DNA of 64,000 bases, from positions 62,001 to 126,000 of the forward strand of contig JAWWNJ010000025.1 in NCBI GenBank assembly GCA_037176885.1, written 5' to 3'. Shown piece by piece: positions 9,372 through 20,788 of the stretch. This DNA comes from Favolaschia claudopus. Its lineage: Eukaryota > Basidiomycota > Agaricomycetes > Agaricales > Mycenaceae. Position numbers and translations under genes: made by a program. Every line of letters starts with the position of its first letter. Within the stretch, counting starts at the first letter, position 1. The notes under the pieces were generated by a model. That model saw only the letters and a list, made by a program, of their open reading frames with translations. It had not been told where the DNA came from and searched no databases.

Positions 9372-11735
9372 CTAGACATACTTGGGTAGAGGGTCGGATC
9401 TGCAGACACTGACGATAGGAAAGTTCCACAAGCGACCTTCAATATTGACAGCACCGCCGTGCGTGGTGAAACCCACTTTGCCGACAGCAGACGAATCTCC
9501 ATTCACGTCCGGACCTATGACCACGAGATAAGTGCCCATTACCTCAAAAACACACCGGGATTGCTGTCGAGTCACAGCTCCCTCGAATTCGTTGGTAGTC
9601 AGAGGAAACAAGGCCGAAATCTTGATGTATTTGTCAGTCGTAACGACCCTTCCAATACGAATCTTCAGAGACCCGCGATGACCGCGCTTGACTCGAGGAA
9701 GGGACTGAATGACTCCTACTTGACCATCATAACGGCCATCCCACCCCGATCCGCGTATGACTACGTCCAGATAACTGCCGAGCAACGATGGCTGAAGCAA
9801 CCAAGCATCAGAGATAGCGCCAGTAGGAGGTGGCCCATCAGTATTTTGAGCACTGTTCTCGGACCACCCAGAAACGTCTGGTAAAGTCTCTCCGCGAAAC
9901 TCGCAAAGGCCAACGGGAACGCAATTCGGGCTGATTCCAGCTCTAGCATTCTCTCGCGTAGCACGAAGACGGGCTACGTGTCGAGGAGAACACGCTATGT
10001 ATTGAGACAAATGAATCCCAGTGCTTGATTAAGAATAAGCCAAGAAACAAGACGGAGATAAATAAAAGTCACGAACTGCAGTTCTCGCACAGCTGCAACA
10101 GCAACTTTCTCGATCGTATTGACCATTCTGCCGTGGGTCCTGACCCACACATATCTTCTGTCTGCGCTTGCATTTACTACCATACCGTGTACGGTCCCGA
10201 TATTGCGCTGATAGGCAGCGACCTCCAAATGAATAAAAGGATCTCTAAGTGCGGAACCAAACAAAGGCGGACGGGACGAGCGAGTGTCTCCTGGTTCAGG
10301 GCAGACCCGCAAAGCACCCCGACGGCAAGGCCGCACGCAGAGCCAAGGAACATTCTCCTGTAAAACGATATACACGATTCTGCTGTCAGGAATACATAAC
10401 AGAGAAAAAGGAAAGCCGCGTACCTTGGACGCCGAACGGGTATCAGAAGCGTCAATGGAAAGGTTTTGAACAGAGCGGCAATGGGGAGGCAGGCCACAGG
10501 GAAAGGCCACAGCGACAAGTTTCCGCTCCCAGTCAAGATCAACAACCCAACCAGACAATCCGGCAAAAGCACCCGAAAAAACCTCGACAATGTCTCCTAC
10601 TTGATGATCCAACACCACGCATGCATTAGGTACGACCGCGTGGAAACTGGAGGAAGGGCCTGACTGAACAAGCAGCAGGAAGCGGTCTCCATCCCGCACG
10701 GACATCACTTGAGCGGAGCAGGAAGACGTCCTGCTAGTCAAGAGCCGTACGCGATCCCCTACAGCAACGCACGCGGAAGTTGCAGCAGCGCAAGGGGTCT
10801 GGGACAAACAAGAAGACAGGCATTCGGAAAGGTAAGCGTCGAAGTTCGAGACGAATCTTTCAGACACAGAGTCGGGAAGGCAAAGCGGCGATTTGGTCCA
10901 CAATTCCAATTCAGCCACAGACGGGTAAACCTCTCCGTAAATCAAGCGACGAAGGGGCACCTGAATCACGATAAAGCCATAGAGAAAGGTAGCACCCCCG
11001 CGAGCAATCTCCATAGTAGGATCCAAAGTATCATCCACGTGAGAAGGGAAAAGTCGCTGGATCGTCCCCCTCGGACTCGACTGGGTCGACGTGAGCTCGA
11101 GATTTCCCAAACGGCGTACCGGCCACCGAGGGACGATGAAGATGCGTTGCTTCTGTTCCTCAGAATCATAAGCAGGCATCCACGCAATATCCCCGTGGTA
11201 AACATCCTGAGACCGAAGTCTAACCCACGACGAAAACCGGGGGAGGAGCGAAGTGCCAACGAGAGAGCTGGCGTCCGAGACAGAAAGCTACGAGGAGATA
11301 TAAGTTTCCAATGAAAAATAGATCGTGAAACAATTCACGGATAGGGGAGAAGAAAGTCGCCTATGGAATGGTGGAACGTCACATTCATCTGAATGCAGGC
11401 CGACAGAAGAACAGCAGGCGATGTCTGAAAGACTGGGAAGTATAGGACCAGAATTGCGTGCTGTAGTCTCGCCCGTTGCTATGAAACCTACGAAAGTAGG
11501 AACGATGTCGAGATTGAGCACGAAAGGACAACAAGAACTGTGTAATGAAGTGCTAACCGATATCATCTTCCGGTTCCACAGGTAATTCATAGGAATCCAT
11601 TGGTGAAGCTACTTCGCCACCACGAGTGCGTTGAGATAAATCATAGACCGAAACGCAAGCCATTGTTCGCCTACCTCTGTAAGTCATCCTCGCCCTACTA
11701 TTATGTGTGTTGCGGTTACCGGGATGTTTGTTCAA
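9372..11735 (-). CDS. KOW-motif, SPT5-like protein (multi-exon)
   Basis: The minus-strand gene has its largest exon at about 11,285-10,090 and a second at about 10,008-9372; an upstream acidic exon reaches about 11,735. The main exon begins with WVRLRSQDVYHGDIAWM, the KOW-like pattern of SPT5-type elongation factors (basic strand, G-D-I-A). A second such unit reads VGDIVEVFSGAFAGLSGWVV. Before these, the 5' exon is Glu/Asp/Pro-rich (VEPEDD), as in SPT5 N-termini. The C-terminal exon has another beta-rich unit near YDGQVGVI. SPT5 acts with SPT4 in RNA polymerase elongation, but agaricomycetes have many diverged SPT5-like genes of unknown role. The exact splice sites between about 10,010 and 10,090 and at the 5' end are unresolved, and the start codon is uncertain. 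Confidence 0.5.
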
Positions 11736-11881
11736 AGAAACCCAGGGCCGAAGACGCCGGTCTGATCATTGCACTGCAGACAAAAAAGCAGGGCGAGAGG
11801 GTTGGGGGGAAAGGGCGATTCTGACTTTACATGTCAGTGCCAAACGTAAGGATGAACAGGTTGGACGCCCAACCGGAACTG

Positions 11882-11948
11882 TCCGAGGCACATAAATACG
11901 CGATCACGTGGACATACTATCCGAGGCACATAAATACGCGATCACGTG
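11882..11948. promoter_or_regulatory. Duplicated 29-bp element with E-box, probable promoter of the SPT5-like gene
   Basis: A 29-base block starting TCCGAGGCACATAAATACGC and ending GATCACGTG occurs twice (11,882-11,910 and 11,920-11,948), 38 bases apart. It contains the palindromic E-box CACGTG and a TAAATA motif. It lies about 150 bases upstream of the 5' exon of the minus-strand SPT5-like gene. Confidence 0.55.
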
Positions 11949-12182
11949 ACACAGTAACTGCTGCAATTACGAACAATCATTCCGTTCAAAGATACTTACA
12001 CCGGTAAAACGGAAATATATTGCGTGTATGGTGAAAGGCGGTTTGAGTAGCACAATGCACAAGTGGTTTATAAGCATACGCGCAGCAGATACAATAGTAT
12101 CGATGTCAGACAGCAAGAATTTTGAGACAAGAGGGTGAACAACGCAAGTCTGGTCGCGAATATGAATCACAAAGCAAATACA

Positions 12183-12880
12183 CTATCGAAAAGAATGGAA
12201 ATATGCAGACAAGTGAACCAGGTCACTCTTAATCGCGTCCGTGTATGTCAAAAGGTAGGTACCTCTGAACTTGAGTGCAACGACATTGCCAGAAAACGGT
12301 TTGCACGCTTGATCTGCTGTGATATGATCGATGGCACGATTTTTGGGCGTGGCGACGCTGAGCGCCGTCGGTGAACAGAATACATGTAAAGGATAGCGAA
12401 TGGTTTCGCCGTTGAGCCCTTGAGTGAGGATTATGTTGTCTGGGGGCACGTCGAAGTAATCTCGGAGCATTGGAACCGGACACTGGTCATGCGAAGGATG
12501 CTGTGGGAGACGGCACTCGACTGTGATGAATTCGGGTTGGGCTAAGAAGAGCTCAGCACGAGATATTGTGCTGACAGTGTATTACACTCACCTTCGTGCA
12601 CAGGAAAAAGGATCGCGCTGACTGACATATATTCTGGCGCAGACGGTGGAGGAATCGTGATCATAGGGGAAACAGACTCATCGCAGGCCGAACGACAGCG
12701 TAGTCGATGTTGAGGCCAGTCCTGTATAATACGTGAATCCGTGGATGTGGATACAACAGTGACACGCACGCTGCGCATATGCTCTCGCGAACAATACCAC
12801 ACCTTTTGGCAGCGACTACACCACGTCGAAGTCACGCGGCTACAGACAGAGCACGGGCGAATCAAGGACGGATGCGACAT
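12183..12880 (-). CDS. MYND-type zinc-finger protein
   Basis: Three exons on the minus strand, 12,880-12,770, 12,721-12,592 and 12,541-12,183, join in phase to 199 aa. The N-terminal MYND finger is complete once the intron is removed: C-S-V-C, then WCSRCQKVWYCSREH, then DWPQHRLRC, giving the expected Cys/His ligands. The C-terminal half (PVPMLRDYFDVPPDN; GNVVALKF; LSAYFHSF) resembles the tail common to basidiomycete MYND proteins. MYND fingers mediate protein-protein contacts; the partner is unknown. The ATG at 12,880 is the nearest one upstream of the finger; an additional 5' exon cannot be excluded. Confidence 0.75.
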
Positions 12881-14010
12881 CGAACGGACTTCACTGGGGG
12901 CAGAGGATAACGAGCTATAAGAGGCTGGAGCCAACAAAGGGGAGATACAGGCAGCCCTGCATTTCAAGAAGGACAATATTTGAACCGGCCTCAAAGACAA
13001 GGAGTCACTGTGTGATCCGGAATGAGTTTTGCCTTGTGCAGCTATTCGAAAAATAGGGACCCACTCAAGCTCAGGCTTCGACTCGATCAGATGGTGGACT
13101 GCGTTGCGGTTAGTGTAATATATATCCGATTCAATCTGCAAGGGGGTATAAGAAAAAGAAAGAAAAAAAAAGCAGAATTTGCTGCATCCAGACAGTAACT
13201 GAGTAAGACTCGAGTCGGCGAGCATGTTGAACATCGAAAAGAGCGAAAGCAGAATAATGCGAAATGGGACCCGAAATCAATTCCGAGCAAGTGACTGGCT
13301 TTTAAACGCGACTAGACATAGCAGGAGGTTCCCCTTAGTGCGAGCAACAAATTCCGAAGATGTACATCCCACCAGGTAATAATGGCTGGGTAATGGGCTC
13401 GAATCTCGATGTCGCTCAACTAGTCTAACCCTGAAGTCCCTTTGCACATTCAACAAAGACCCTGATTGCCGGAAAAAGGTCTCGTACCCAAATTAACGAG
13501 CCAGCGACTGGCCCAAACGAGAGGTTGAGACTCTATTTTCGTGGAATTTGATGTCGACGCGTGCGGTGGCGTTGAGTGACATCGGACTTCGCCAAATCTC
13601 CAACAATATTCCCTTTAGCTGTGAGGTAAGTATTAGGGAGCAAAGTGCGAATTCATTGGCCTCCCCCCATCCCCAGTGAAAGTAAGCCATGGCCAAGCTT
13701 CAAACGATAGCGACACAGTTATTGGTGGACGGCCCGCCTGATGCGGCTTAGTCACAACTGCCTTATTCGGGGGCGGGGGAGGGCGTCGTGTGAATAAATC
13801 CAAGACCTTCTAGGCCTCGATCAGGGTTTTAACTTCTCCAGCTCGTTCCCATACAAGTCTCTATCTCTGACCGCAGCTTTTTCTCCTATGCCAGTGTGTA
13901 TTGTATTCGAAGCTTGCTATCAACGCAGCCTCCGCGGCTATTCGAGATGGAACCTTGGGTATACCCATTAGATTTCTCTGGGTTCTGGTTTCGCTTGTTC
14001 AGTAACGACT
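12881..14010. other. Intergenic region between divergent genes
   Basis: No gene recognised. It separates the minus-strand MYND gene from the plus-strand F-box gene and should hold both promoters; a CT-rich stretch precedes the ATG at 14,011. Confidence 0.45.
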
Positions 14011-15520
14011 ATGTCCCAAGAGCCTGACGACGACTCCGAATACGAATTTCTCAACGTAGTATCGACCGCCTCCGTTGCTAACGCTCCCGAATTGTCTCTG
14101 GCTTATATCAAATACATCTCATTCGACTCTGTCCAAAACGCTGTCGGTACGTGGAGTATCCCGCCTATATTTCTTGCTTTCGCCGACCATTCTTGTATCT
14201 TAATCTAATACTGCAGCTCTCAAAATAAACGCATTTCCTATCGAAATACTCACTGCAATCCTCGTGCTCATTCCCGATCGTTTCAACGAGCGACCCGAGA
14301 AATGGAAGACTTCCTGCCGTCGGTTAGCGCAGGTCTGCAAAATGTGGAAGGGAGCGATCGAGGGCACAATGTGCTTTCGCTCTACGTTCTGCTTCCAACC
14401 AAGCACTCGTGTCAGCCACATACACTCTTTCGACAACAGAACTAGCAGCGTTCCAGTCTCATTGGCCTTTTACTTCCTGGACGATATCGAGGATTGGGAT
14501 GGATTGGAGGAATGGTTAGAAGAGTGCGTGGTCGCATTGAGCGGATGCATAGCTCGATGCCGATTCGTGCTCTTTAAAGTAAGAGACGCAGCCTTATCTC
14601 GACTGCTCCTGGACCTTTTGCACACTGTGCAAGCAGTCCAGCTGCGATGCGCAGTGGTCGATATGGCAACGAACGGATGGCTTCCACAAGACCAGCAGGG
14701 GCAGCCGATACACCCCATATTCGGCGGGCAAATGCCGATCATCGAGGATCTCACTGTGGTAGGAGACCTCACACAGTGGACGACCCCCATCGTATATTCC
14801 TCGTTGACTTCGTTAACGCTGGCATATCTTTACAACACTTTCGGTATCTCAACTCACGATTTCTTCCTTCTCCTTCGACAGTCTCCCATGCTTCAGCGCA
14901 TTCGCCTCGACTGGTTAACTTTCTACGACTACGATATCGAAACCTCAGACCCACCAGTTATGCATCATCTAACGCATCTCAGCCTCGCGATGCATGCAGA
15001 GTCCGCTCTACAAGCAGTGGGCAAGCTCGTAATGCCTGCCTTGGTCGATCTGCACTTTGAGGCGACAAGCGATGCTGCTGCCCTCGGAATTTTGAAGGAA
15101 TTCACGAAGCTGGGCCAACACGTCGAGAAACTAGCCATACGGAGTGGAAAACTCGCTGCCGACACCCTGCTGGAAATCGATCGTCTGATGCCAAACAGCG
15201 ACCCGCTCAGCACAAGGGGGTGCACCGACAGTTTCTGCTGTATCCTGCACGCGATCGCCATACATTGGCCAGTCGTTCTGCCTAGATTGCGGGAGGTCAC
15301 GATCGATGAGAACGTGGGCACGATGCACGAGTACGCGCAAGACAAACTCGACGGCATCACAGACAGTCCCGCCGTCGACGTTCCGCGTAGCTCTACATCG
15401 TCCTATTCAAGGGATATAGCGCATCGATACAAGCTCGTAATTCCCATGGCTTCCTGCCTCAACACAGAAGATCGGCCCCCTCGATTTCACAGTTCCGAAT
15501 GCTTCTTCGCTGGACGCTGA
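14011..15520 (+). CDS. F-box protein
   Basis: Two exons, 14,011-14,146 and 14,217-15,520, join in phase to 479 aa. The F-box follows the junction: INAFPIEILTAILVLIP, then a cluster ending CRRLAQVCKMWKGAIEGT, matching the usual L-P-x-E-I-L ... C-K-x-W pattern. The remainder has leucine-rich-repeat-like segments (LTSLTLAYL, LTHLSLAM). F-box proteins bind SKP1 and choose substrates for SCF ubiquitin ligases; large families are typical of agaricomycetes. No substrate can be inferred. Confidence 0.75.
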
Positions 15521-16156
15521 ATGTGGCTTCCCCACCTAATGCTTATTCACCGTAACGAACAAATAAAATGCCCGGAACGGGCCACAGATTACCATCCTGT
15601 AACCTTCAGCCTTCATTGACTGCGATGCATTCCATAAGCTACATTTACCACTCGATACATGCCTTTCCCAAAGTAGTACCCAGTAAACGCACAGCGAATA
15701 GTAATCGACCGCGAAGTTTGAAATTGAAGGACTCGATGCACGTCGGTGATTGGTAAGCGATCTTATCGGATAAGGTTTAGAAAGCCTAATCATGGCACAC
15801 CAATGCCGTTGTCTTCTGTCTTCTTTCCAGTTTCCACAACTCCCGCCATCAACCTCTTCTGAATTGACTATGTCCTCACAAACGCCCGCTAGATTCAATG
15901 GCTACTCACTTTTGCTGGGCCTCGATGCTGCGCATCATGCTGCGACCACTGGCACCTCTTATAAATTCAACCGATCGCGCTTCGGGAGTGTGAACCTCAC
16001 TCATCCCGCTGTGTTACAACGCGTAGCGCCAACGAAATGACAGGTATTTCGACCACCAAGACCAGCACGAAGAAGTCCAAATTGTTCAAAAAATCAAAAT
16101 TTACGACACGTGAGTGACTGGGTACCCAACAAACGCACTGGATCATTAATAACAGC

Positions 16157-17632
16157 GCTGAAGTGCCAGACGAGACAATCGCTCGGATATTTATCCTGAC
16201 CTTGCGCCCTGTGGTATCACAGGAAGATGTCTACCAGAACGAGCTTCTACGTGAACGCCTGCAAAAGACCTGTCTCACGTTCAAAAGGGTCGTGGACGGC
16301 CTGCCTATATTCTGGTCATTTATCATGCTCGAGACTGCGAACCACAAACGACCCATTCCTCTGGACACATCCGAACTTTCTGCCAATGTCCGCACGCACA
16401 TCTCGAAATCGACGCGATGCCCGCTTCATATAGCCTTCGACCTCATTGTTGTTCCGTATGGACGTGACGAACCCACGATCATTTGGAATATGTACCTACT
16501 TCCTACCGTCAAGCGTTGGAGGTCACTCTTCTTTAGGGGGGCCAGTTCGTGCACCTTAGCGGGCCGCTGTGTGGAGGACTTACTGGGTCCGAACGTTCTG
16601 GCACACGCCACGAATTTGAACATCGTAGACGTCGCGAAAAAATCCAATCTTTCCTGCCCAAAAAAGCACGAGCGGCTGCCCTTAGTTTCCAACACTTTCC
16701 ATATCGTCAGATGCGCAATGCTAGCCGACATCGCGTTTGCCCCTTCATCGTCCCTACAGTATCTGTTCATCATAACCGATCGTGAACAACAAGACCTAGA
16801 CTGGTCTTCGTTCTTCGCGTCTTGCACAAATCTCGCGCAACTCAAATGGGAGAGCAGGCACCCTCTTCGATCTTCCACGGTTATCACACTACCGTCTCTC
16901 GACCGGCTGACCTTACGGACCCTAGACTTCCTTCCTCCCGTATTCGCCCCACGCCTGTCCAAATTGGAAATTCTGGACAGCTCCGTGCCCTTCACTGCAC
17001 GGTCATTAGTCCACTTAGCGGGTTTGACTGCCCCATTGACCACCTTGATATTACCCACCAATCCCATCACGAATACAGGACTTTTGGAGATCCTCGAAAA
17101 GTGCCCGTATCTGGAGGTCCTCACAGCGTCTGACATAGAGTCGCGTACCTCAATTATCCGTTTCCTGACGAAAAAGCTCATTTACCAGTATCGAACGAAC
17201 TCGACACACAGGCTGTCTGCGATACGGTTTATCCTATCCCAACCCACGCGAGAAGGCGTGTATTCAGAAGCCAGGCGCTTGGACCTGGAGGAGCTGTGTC
17301 ACCCACGCAAGTGTCCGTACGACAATTGCCTCTGCTTCGAGCCGTTTACAAACGGGACCTGCGTCGTTGTCTCAGGTTTACCCGATCCACTGACGAAGAG
17401 ACAAGTGACCACGTTCTACTCGGGAAAGCACATCACATCGCAAGCTGGGTTTGAGATACCCGTGTTAAAAGTCTGGGTACCCGAACGCATACATTTTGGC
17501 CAAATGCCAACGAGCTGTATGACTCTGGTCATTCTATTGGATTTGGAGTGGGAAAAGGCGAAGACCGTGGCGTCGCTCGGCTTCGAATACAATGGCTCGC
17601 GATACGGCGTGGTGTGCAACAAGTCAAGATAA
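16157..17632 (+). CDS. F-box-like protein with C-terminal Cys cluster and RRM-like domain (copy A)
   Basis: About 490 aa are open from 16,157. The N-terminus is an F-box: VPDETIARIFILTLRPV, then LQKTCLTFKRVVDGLPIFWS. The middle has LRR-like segments. Near the C-terminus is a Cys/His-containing motif (LCHPRKCPYDNCLCF), then an RRM-like fold: TCVVVSGLP as strand 1 and MTLVILLDLEWEKAK followed by GFEYNGSRYGVV as the strand-helix-strand end. A short 5' exon starting ATG 16,037 is probable, but its donor is uncertain because the canonical GTGAGT gives the wrong phase. Copy B lies at 24,225-25,718. Confidence 0.65.
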   Translation, partial: AEVPDETIARIFILTLRPVVSQEDVYQNELLRERLQKTCLTFKRVVDGLPIFWSFIMLETANHKRPIPLDTSELSANVRTHISKSTRCPLHIAFDLIVVPYGRDEPTIIWNMYLLPTVKRWRSLFFRGASSCTLAGRCVEDLLGPNVLAHATNLNIVDVAKKSNLSCPKKHERLPLVSNTFHIVRCAMLADIAFAPSSSLQYLFIITDREQQDLDWSSFFASCTNLAQLKWESRHPLRSSTVITLPSLDRLTLRTLDFLPPVFAPRLSKLEILDSSVPFTARSLVHLAGLTAPLTTLILPTNPITNTGLLEILEKCPYLEVLTASDIESRTSIIRFLTKKLIYQYRTNSTHRLSAIRFILSQPTREGVYSEARRLDLEELCHPRKCPYDNCLCFEPFTNGTCVVVSGLPDPLTKRQVTTFYSGKHITSQAGFEIPVLKVWVPERIHFGQMPTSCMTLVILLDLEWEKAKTVASLGFEYNGSRYGVVCNKSR

Positions 17633-18277
17633 ATAGCATTAAGTATCACACTTTGTCCTTTGCTCGCCTTTGAATACATGTCGGACTGGTACGCGTCGCG
17701 CCAAATATCTGATATGTTTACTTGCGAAATCAGGCGCAACAACTCCACGAGCATGGATCAAGCGGGATTATGTAAGGATCACGCGTATAAGCGGCGCGTC
17801 AAATAAAACAAGTACATACATATAGCACAGCTTGCTGCATCGTCGTGACCGCTCTGATCTTGGAAGCAAAAAATATTTCGAGAACAAGAAGAAGGTTGAG
17901 ATTCAATGGCTGCGCGTGGCAGTACCATTGTGCTGCTTCTAGTGACTCGACTTCTGTTGCTGGCAGTCCATCATGCTCGAACGCCTTCGTTGTTAATTCC
18001 ATTACAGTCTCCTACTAGTAAACTCTGGCGGTTATTGCGCGTTATTAGAGCCAAGATTTAAGAATGACCATTGATTTGCATTGACAGTCAGAGTTTCTTC
18101 ACATCTTACATCTCTCCCGGTGCACACTTACGCGTACAACAAAACAATGGCGCCGCTGAACTTCCAGCCCAACACCTGGACGGAGCGAGAGGAGGAAACC
18201 TCGGAACCATCGTAAAACCTCATCCTTCTCGTCACCGATACATGATCAGTTACTCGTTTCGCAGCGGCCGCTCTTCG

Positions 18278-20239
18278 ATGTCACCATCTGAACCCGATGG
18301 CGAGGAACTGACGGGAACCCTTCCGTAAACGGTCGGCGCGAATGAGTCCCTAACCAGCTAACTTTGCTTTTTAGAGAGTGGTCGTTGTCCGCTGAGGATC
18401 GCCAGGCAAATTGGGACCTTGTACTGTGCGCCCTTCTGTGCTTTCCCTTCGGTTTTCAATGTGTTTTACATTTTTCTTAGGCGCGACATGCAATCTCCAT
18501 GCTTCGAATATCCGATGACGGCGCCAGCCGTCGAAGTATCATCTATACCGCAGGACGTCAATTACGATGGACCTGGATCGCTTCGCAGACGTCATCCATC
18601 TGGATCGCTAAACTCCAATCTATCCGCCGACGAGATTCTCATTTCCGACTGGCTCCCTGGGGGGGAGGTTCTAGTATCCGGTTATGATCAAATGGTCCAC
18701 AAGTTGCGGAAGAAATTGGAACTTGCGATATTCAGGCAGGCGTGCGCTAAGCACATAGTACTGGGGACATCGCATGCCTTAACTTCCATTGGTCGCGTCC
18801 CTGAAGAGCTATGGAATGAGATCTTCGGATTGGCCTGCGACCGTCGCATTGGTTGGCCCGAGGACACTCTGCGCACTTTGACGCAGGTTTGTAAGAAATG
18901 GAGAACATTGCTGACTGCTTCCCCAGCAGCCGCTTTGTGGAACCCAGTAGATCTGCGTAAATATGGCGGTCCTATAGCCGCAAGGAAGGCCCAGCTGCGC
19001 TATGTCACTGCATCGAACATCCTCGAAATTATCATGTCCGCCGACGACACCCGATCGGACCACGATCTTCTGCAGTCTGTATTTCAACAGCCACTGCTTA
19101 AACCTTCCATTCCGCGCATTCGGCGCTTGACAGTACACGACATCTATTCCCCAAACGGCATTGCCACCCGATCGCTTTTCTCTGAGTCTGCTGCGATCCC
19201 TGATATCAGCGAGCTGTACCTTGTTGGAGCTCATTGGTTCATAGGGGAATATCCCTCCGCCAACGGCTTGCCCACCTGGTTTGCCAGCATGGACCACAAC
19301 CATCTACAACCAGAAATTCACATCGAGCGAGGAATAACAACTTTGGCGTTGATTCAGACGATTGAGCCTGAGCACAGACTCCACGTTCCATGGTCTTCGT
19401 TGACTGTATATACCGAGCTGAACACTGCTCGCGCGAATGGGATTATCCCCTGCTCTCATTTGCGCCGTCTCAGTTCGCTTACCAAGCTGACTCTGGGAGG
19501 GGTGTTCTTACCTAAAATGCCCGACACTGGACGTGTCGAATTCCACGAACTCACCTGTCTCGAATACATCGTCCCTTGGAATTGGGTCCCGGGAATTGAG
19601 ACGTTCGAAGCCGTCAACTGCCCTAATCTTACTCAATTGCACCTCTACGGAAGCTCTTACAAGACTCTCCGTGTGTCGGAAGCTAGCGAGCGCTTTCATA
19701 CAGACCTCGCGCGGTTCCTGCCGCGTTGTCCACTCCTCCAAACTTTGAAGTTTGCGCTCCCGGTTCCCTACCCCTCTGCCATTTTGATCGCCCATCTTCG
19801 AGCCTGTCCGTCTCTCCTGCGTTTGGAGCTTGATTTCTGTTGTCCAGAGCTCGTGAACAATTCCTTATTCCAGGAGTTGTCTGACATGACACTCGTTCCC
19901 CACCTCCGCTTCTTGAGGCTGGCAGATGGCGGTAATTCAACGAGACATCCAAGCGCCCTGGACGAAATTGACGCTGTACCCACTTTGACACGCATGATTC
20001 GACTTCGCTTCAAAAACAATCTCGGCTTTCTCAGTTTTAGGTCCAAACGAAAGGAGATGGACCATGACTCGAACTATTCGGAGCGCACTATATTGGAATG
20101 GGAGGACAGGCTGATCACCAAATGGGAGAAGCTTCCAGTGTTCGGGTTCGAATGGAACCTCCCTCACGCGGCACGGCTAGCTATAGAAAAGCTCATCCTA
20201 ACCGACGGCTTGAGCGGTATTGAGCTTCTACCGCCATGA
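18278..20239 (+). CDS. F-box protein
   Basis: Exons 18,278-18,324, 18,375-18,425 and 18,481-20,239 join in phase to 618 aa. The F-box reads IGRVPEELWNEIFGLACD, then LRTLTQVCKKWRTLLTASPA. A helical stretch precedes it and LRR-like repeats follow (LSSLTKLTLGGVFL, CPLLQTLKFALP, CPSLLRLELDF). This is a typical agaricomycete F-box/LRR layout, presumably an SCF substrate receptor. The ATG at 18,278 was chosen because it makes the only in-phase chain of two short exons into the long one. Confidence 0.75.
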
Positions 20240-20788
20240 AAACCCGGTAGGTTCGTTCCCATCGCCATCCACTGCACCTCTTCTGAATCCATTGATAGAA
20301 ACGGAGCCTCAACTTGCTTACAGCCACGTTTCAAATCCTAATGACCAATACTAATTCTGTTCCTGGAAGTCAGTGAATCCTCCATTGCACAGATAGTTAA
20401 TTGTGCTGAAGTCATCGCTCCATCTTTGTACTCGAAATGAATTTAACTGAATTGTAACTCGTTTCGACTCCGTTCCCGTCAGACTTGTCGTACAAAATCC
20501 ACGCCCTTCGTTTAGTGCATCTCCATCCGACCAGCTTTCCCCGATCGCGGTGGCCTGTCATCAACGCGAAACACGGGCTTCAATGGGCGACCTAGTAGTA
20601 TAGTAATTCCTATGCCTACCCCCCTACTAATATCATTGCTGTGGCTGGCTTCACTGACTCGAATAGTGCGCTAAAATGCCGGTTTTTACCGGCGCTTGTT
20701 GACGAGAAGTACATATAAATAGAAGAGGATGTATACGACATTGTTCTCGATGGGTTGAACCACATGAAGTACGAGTATGAAGCAGCAT

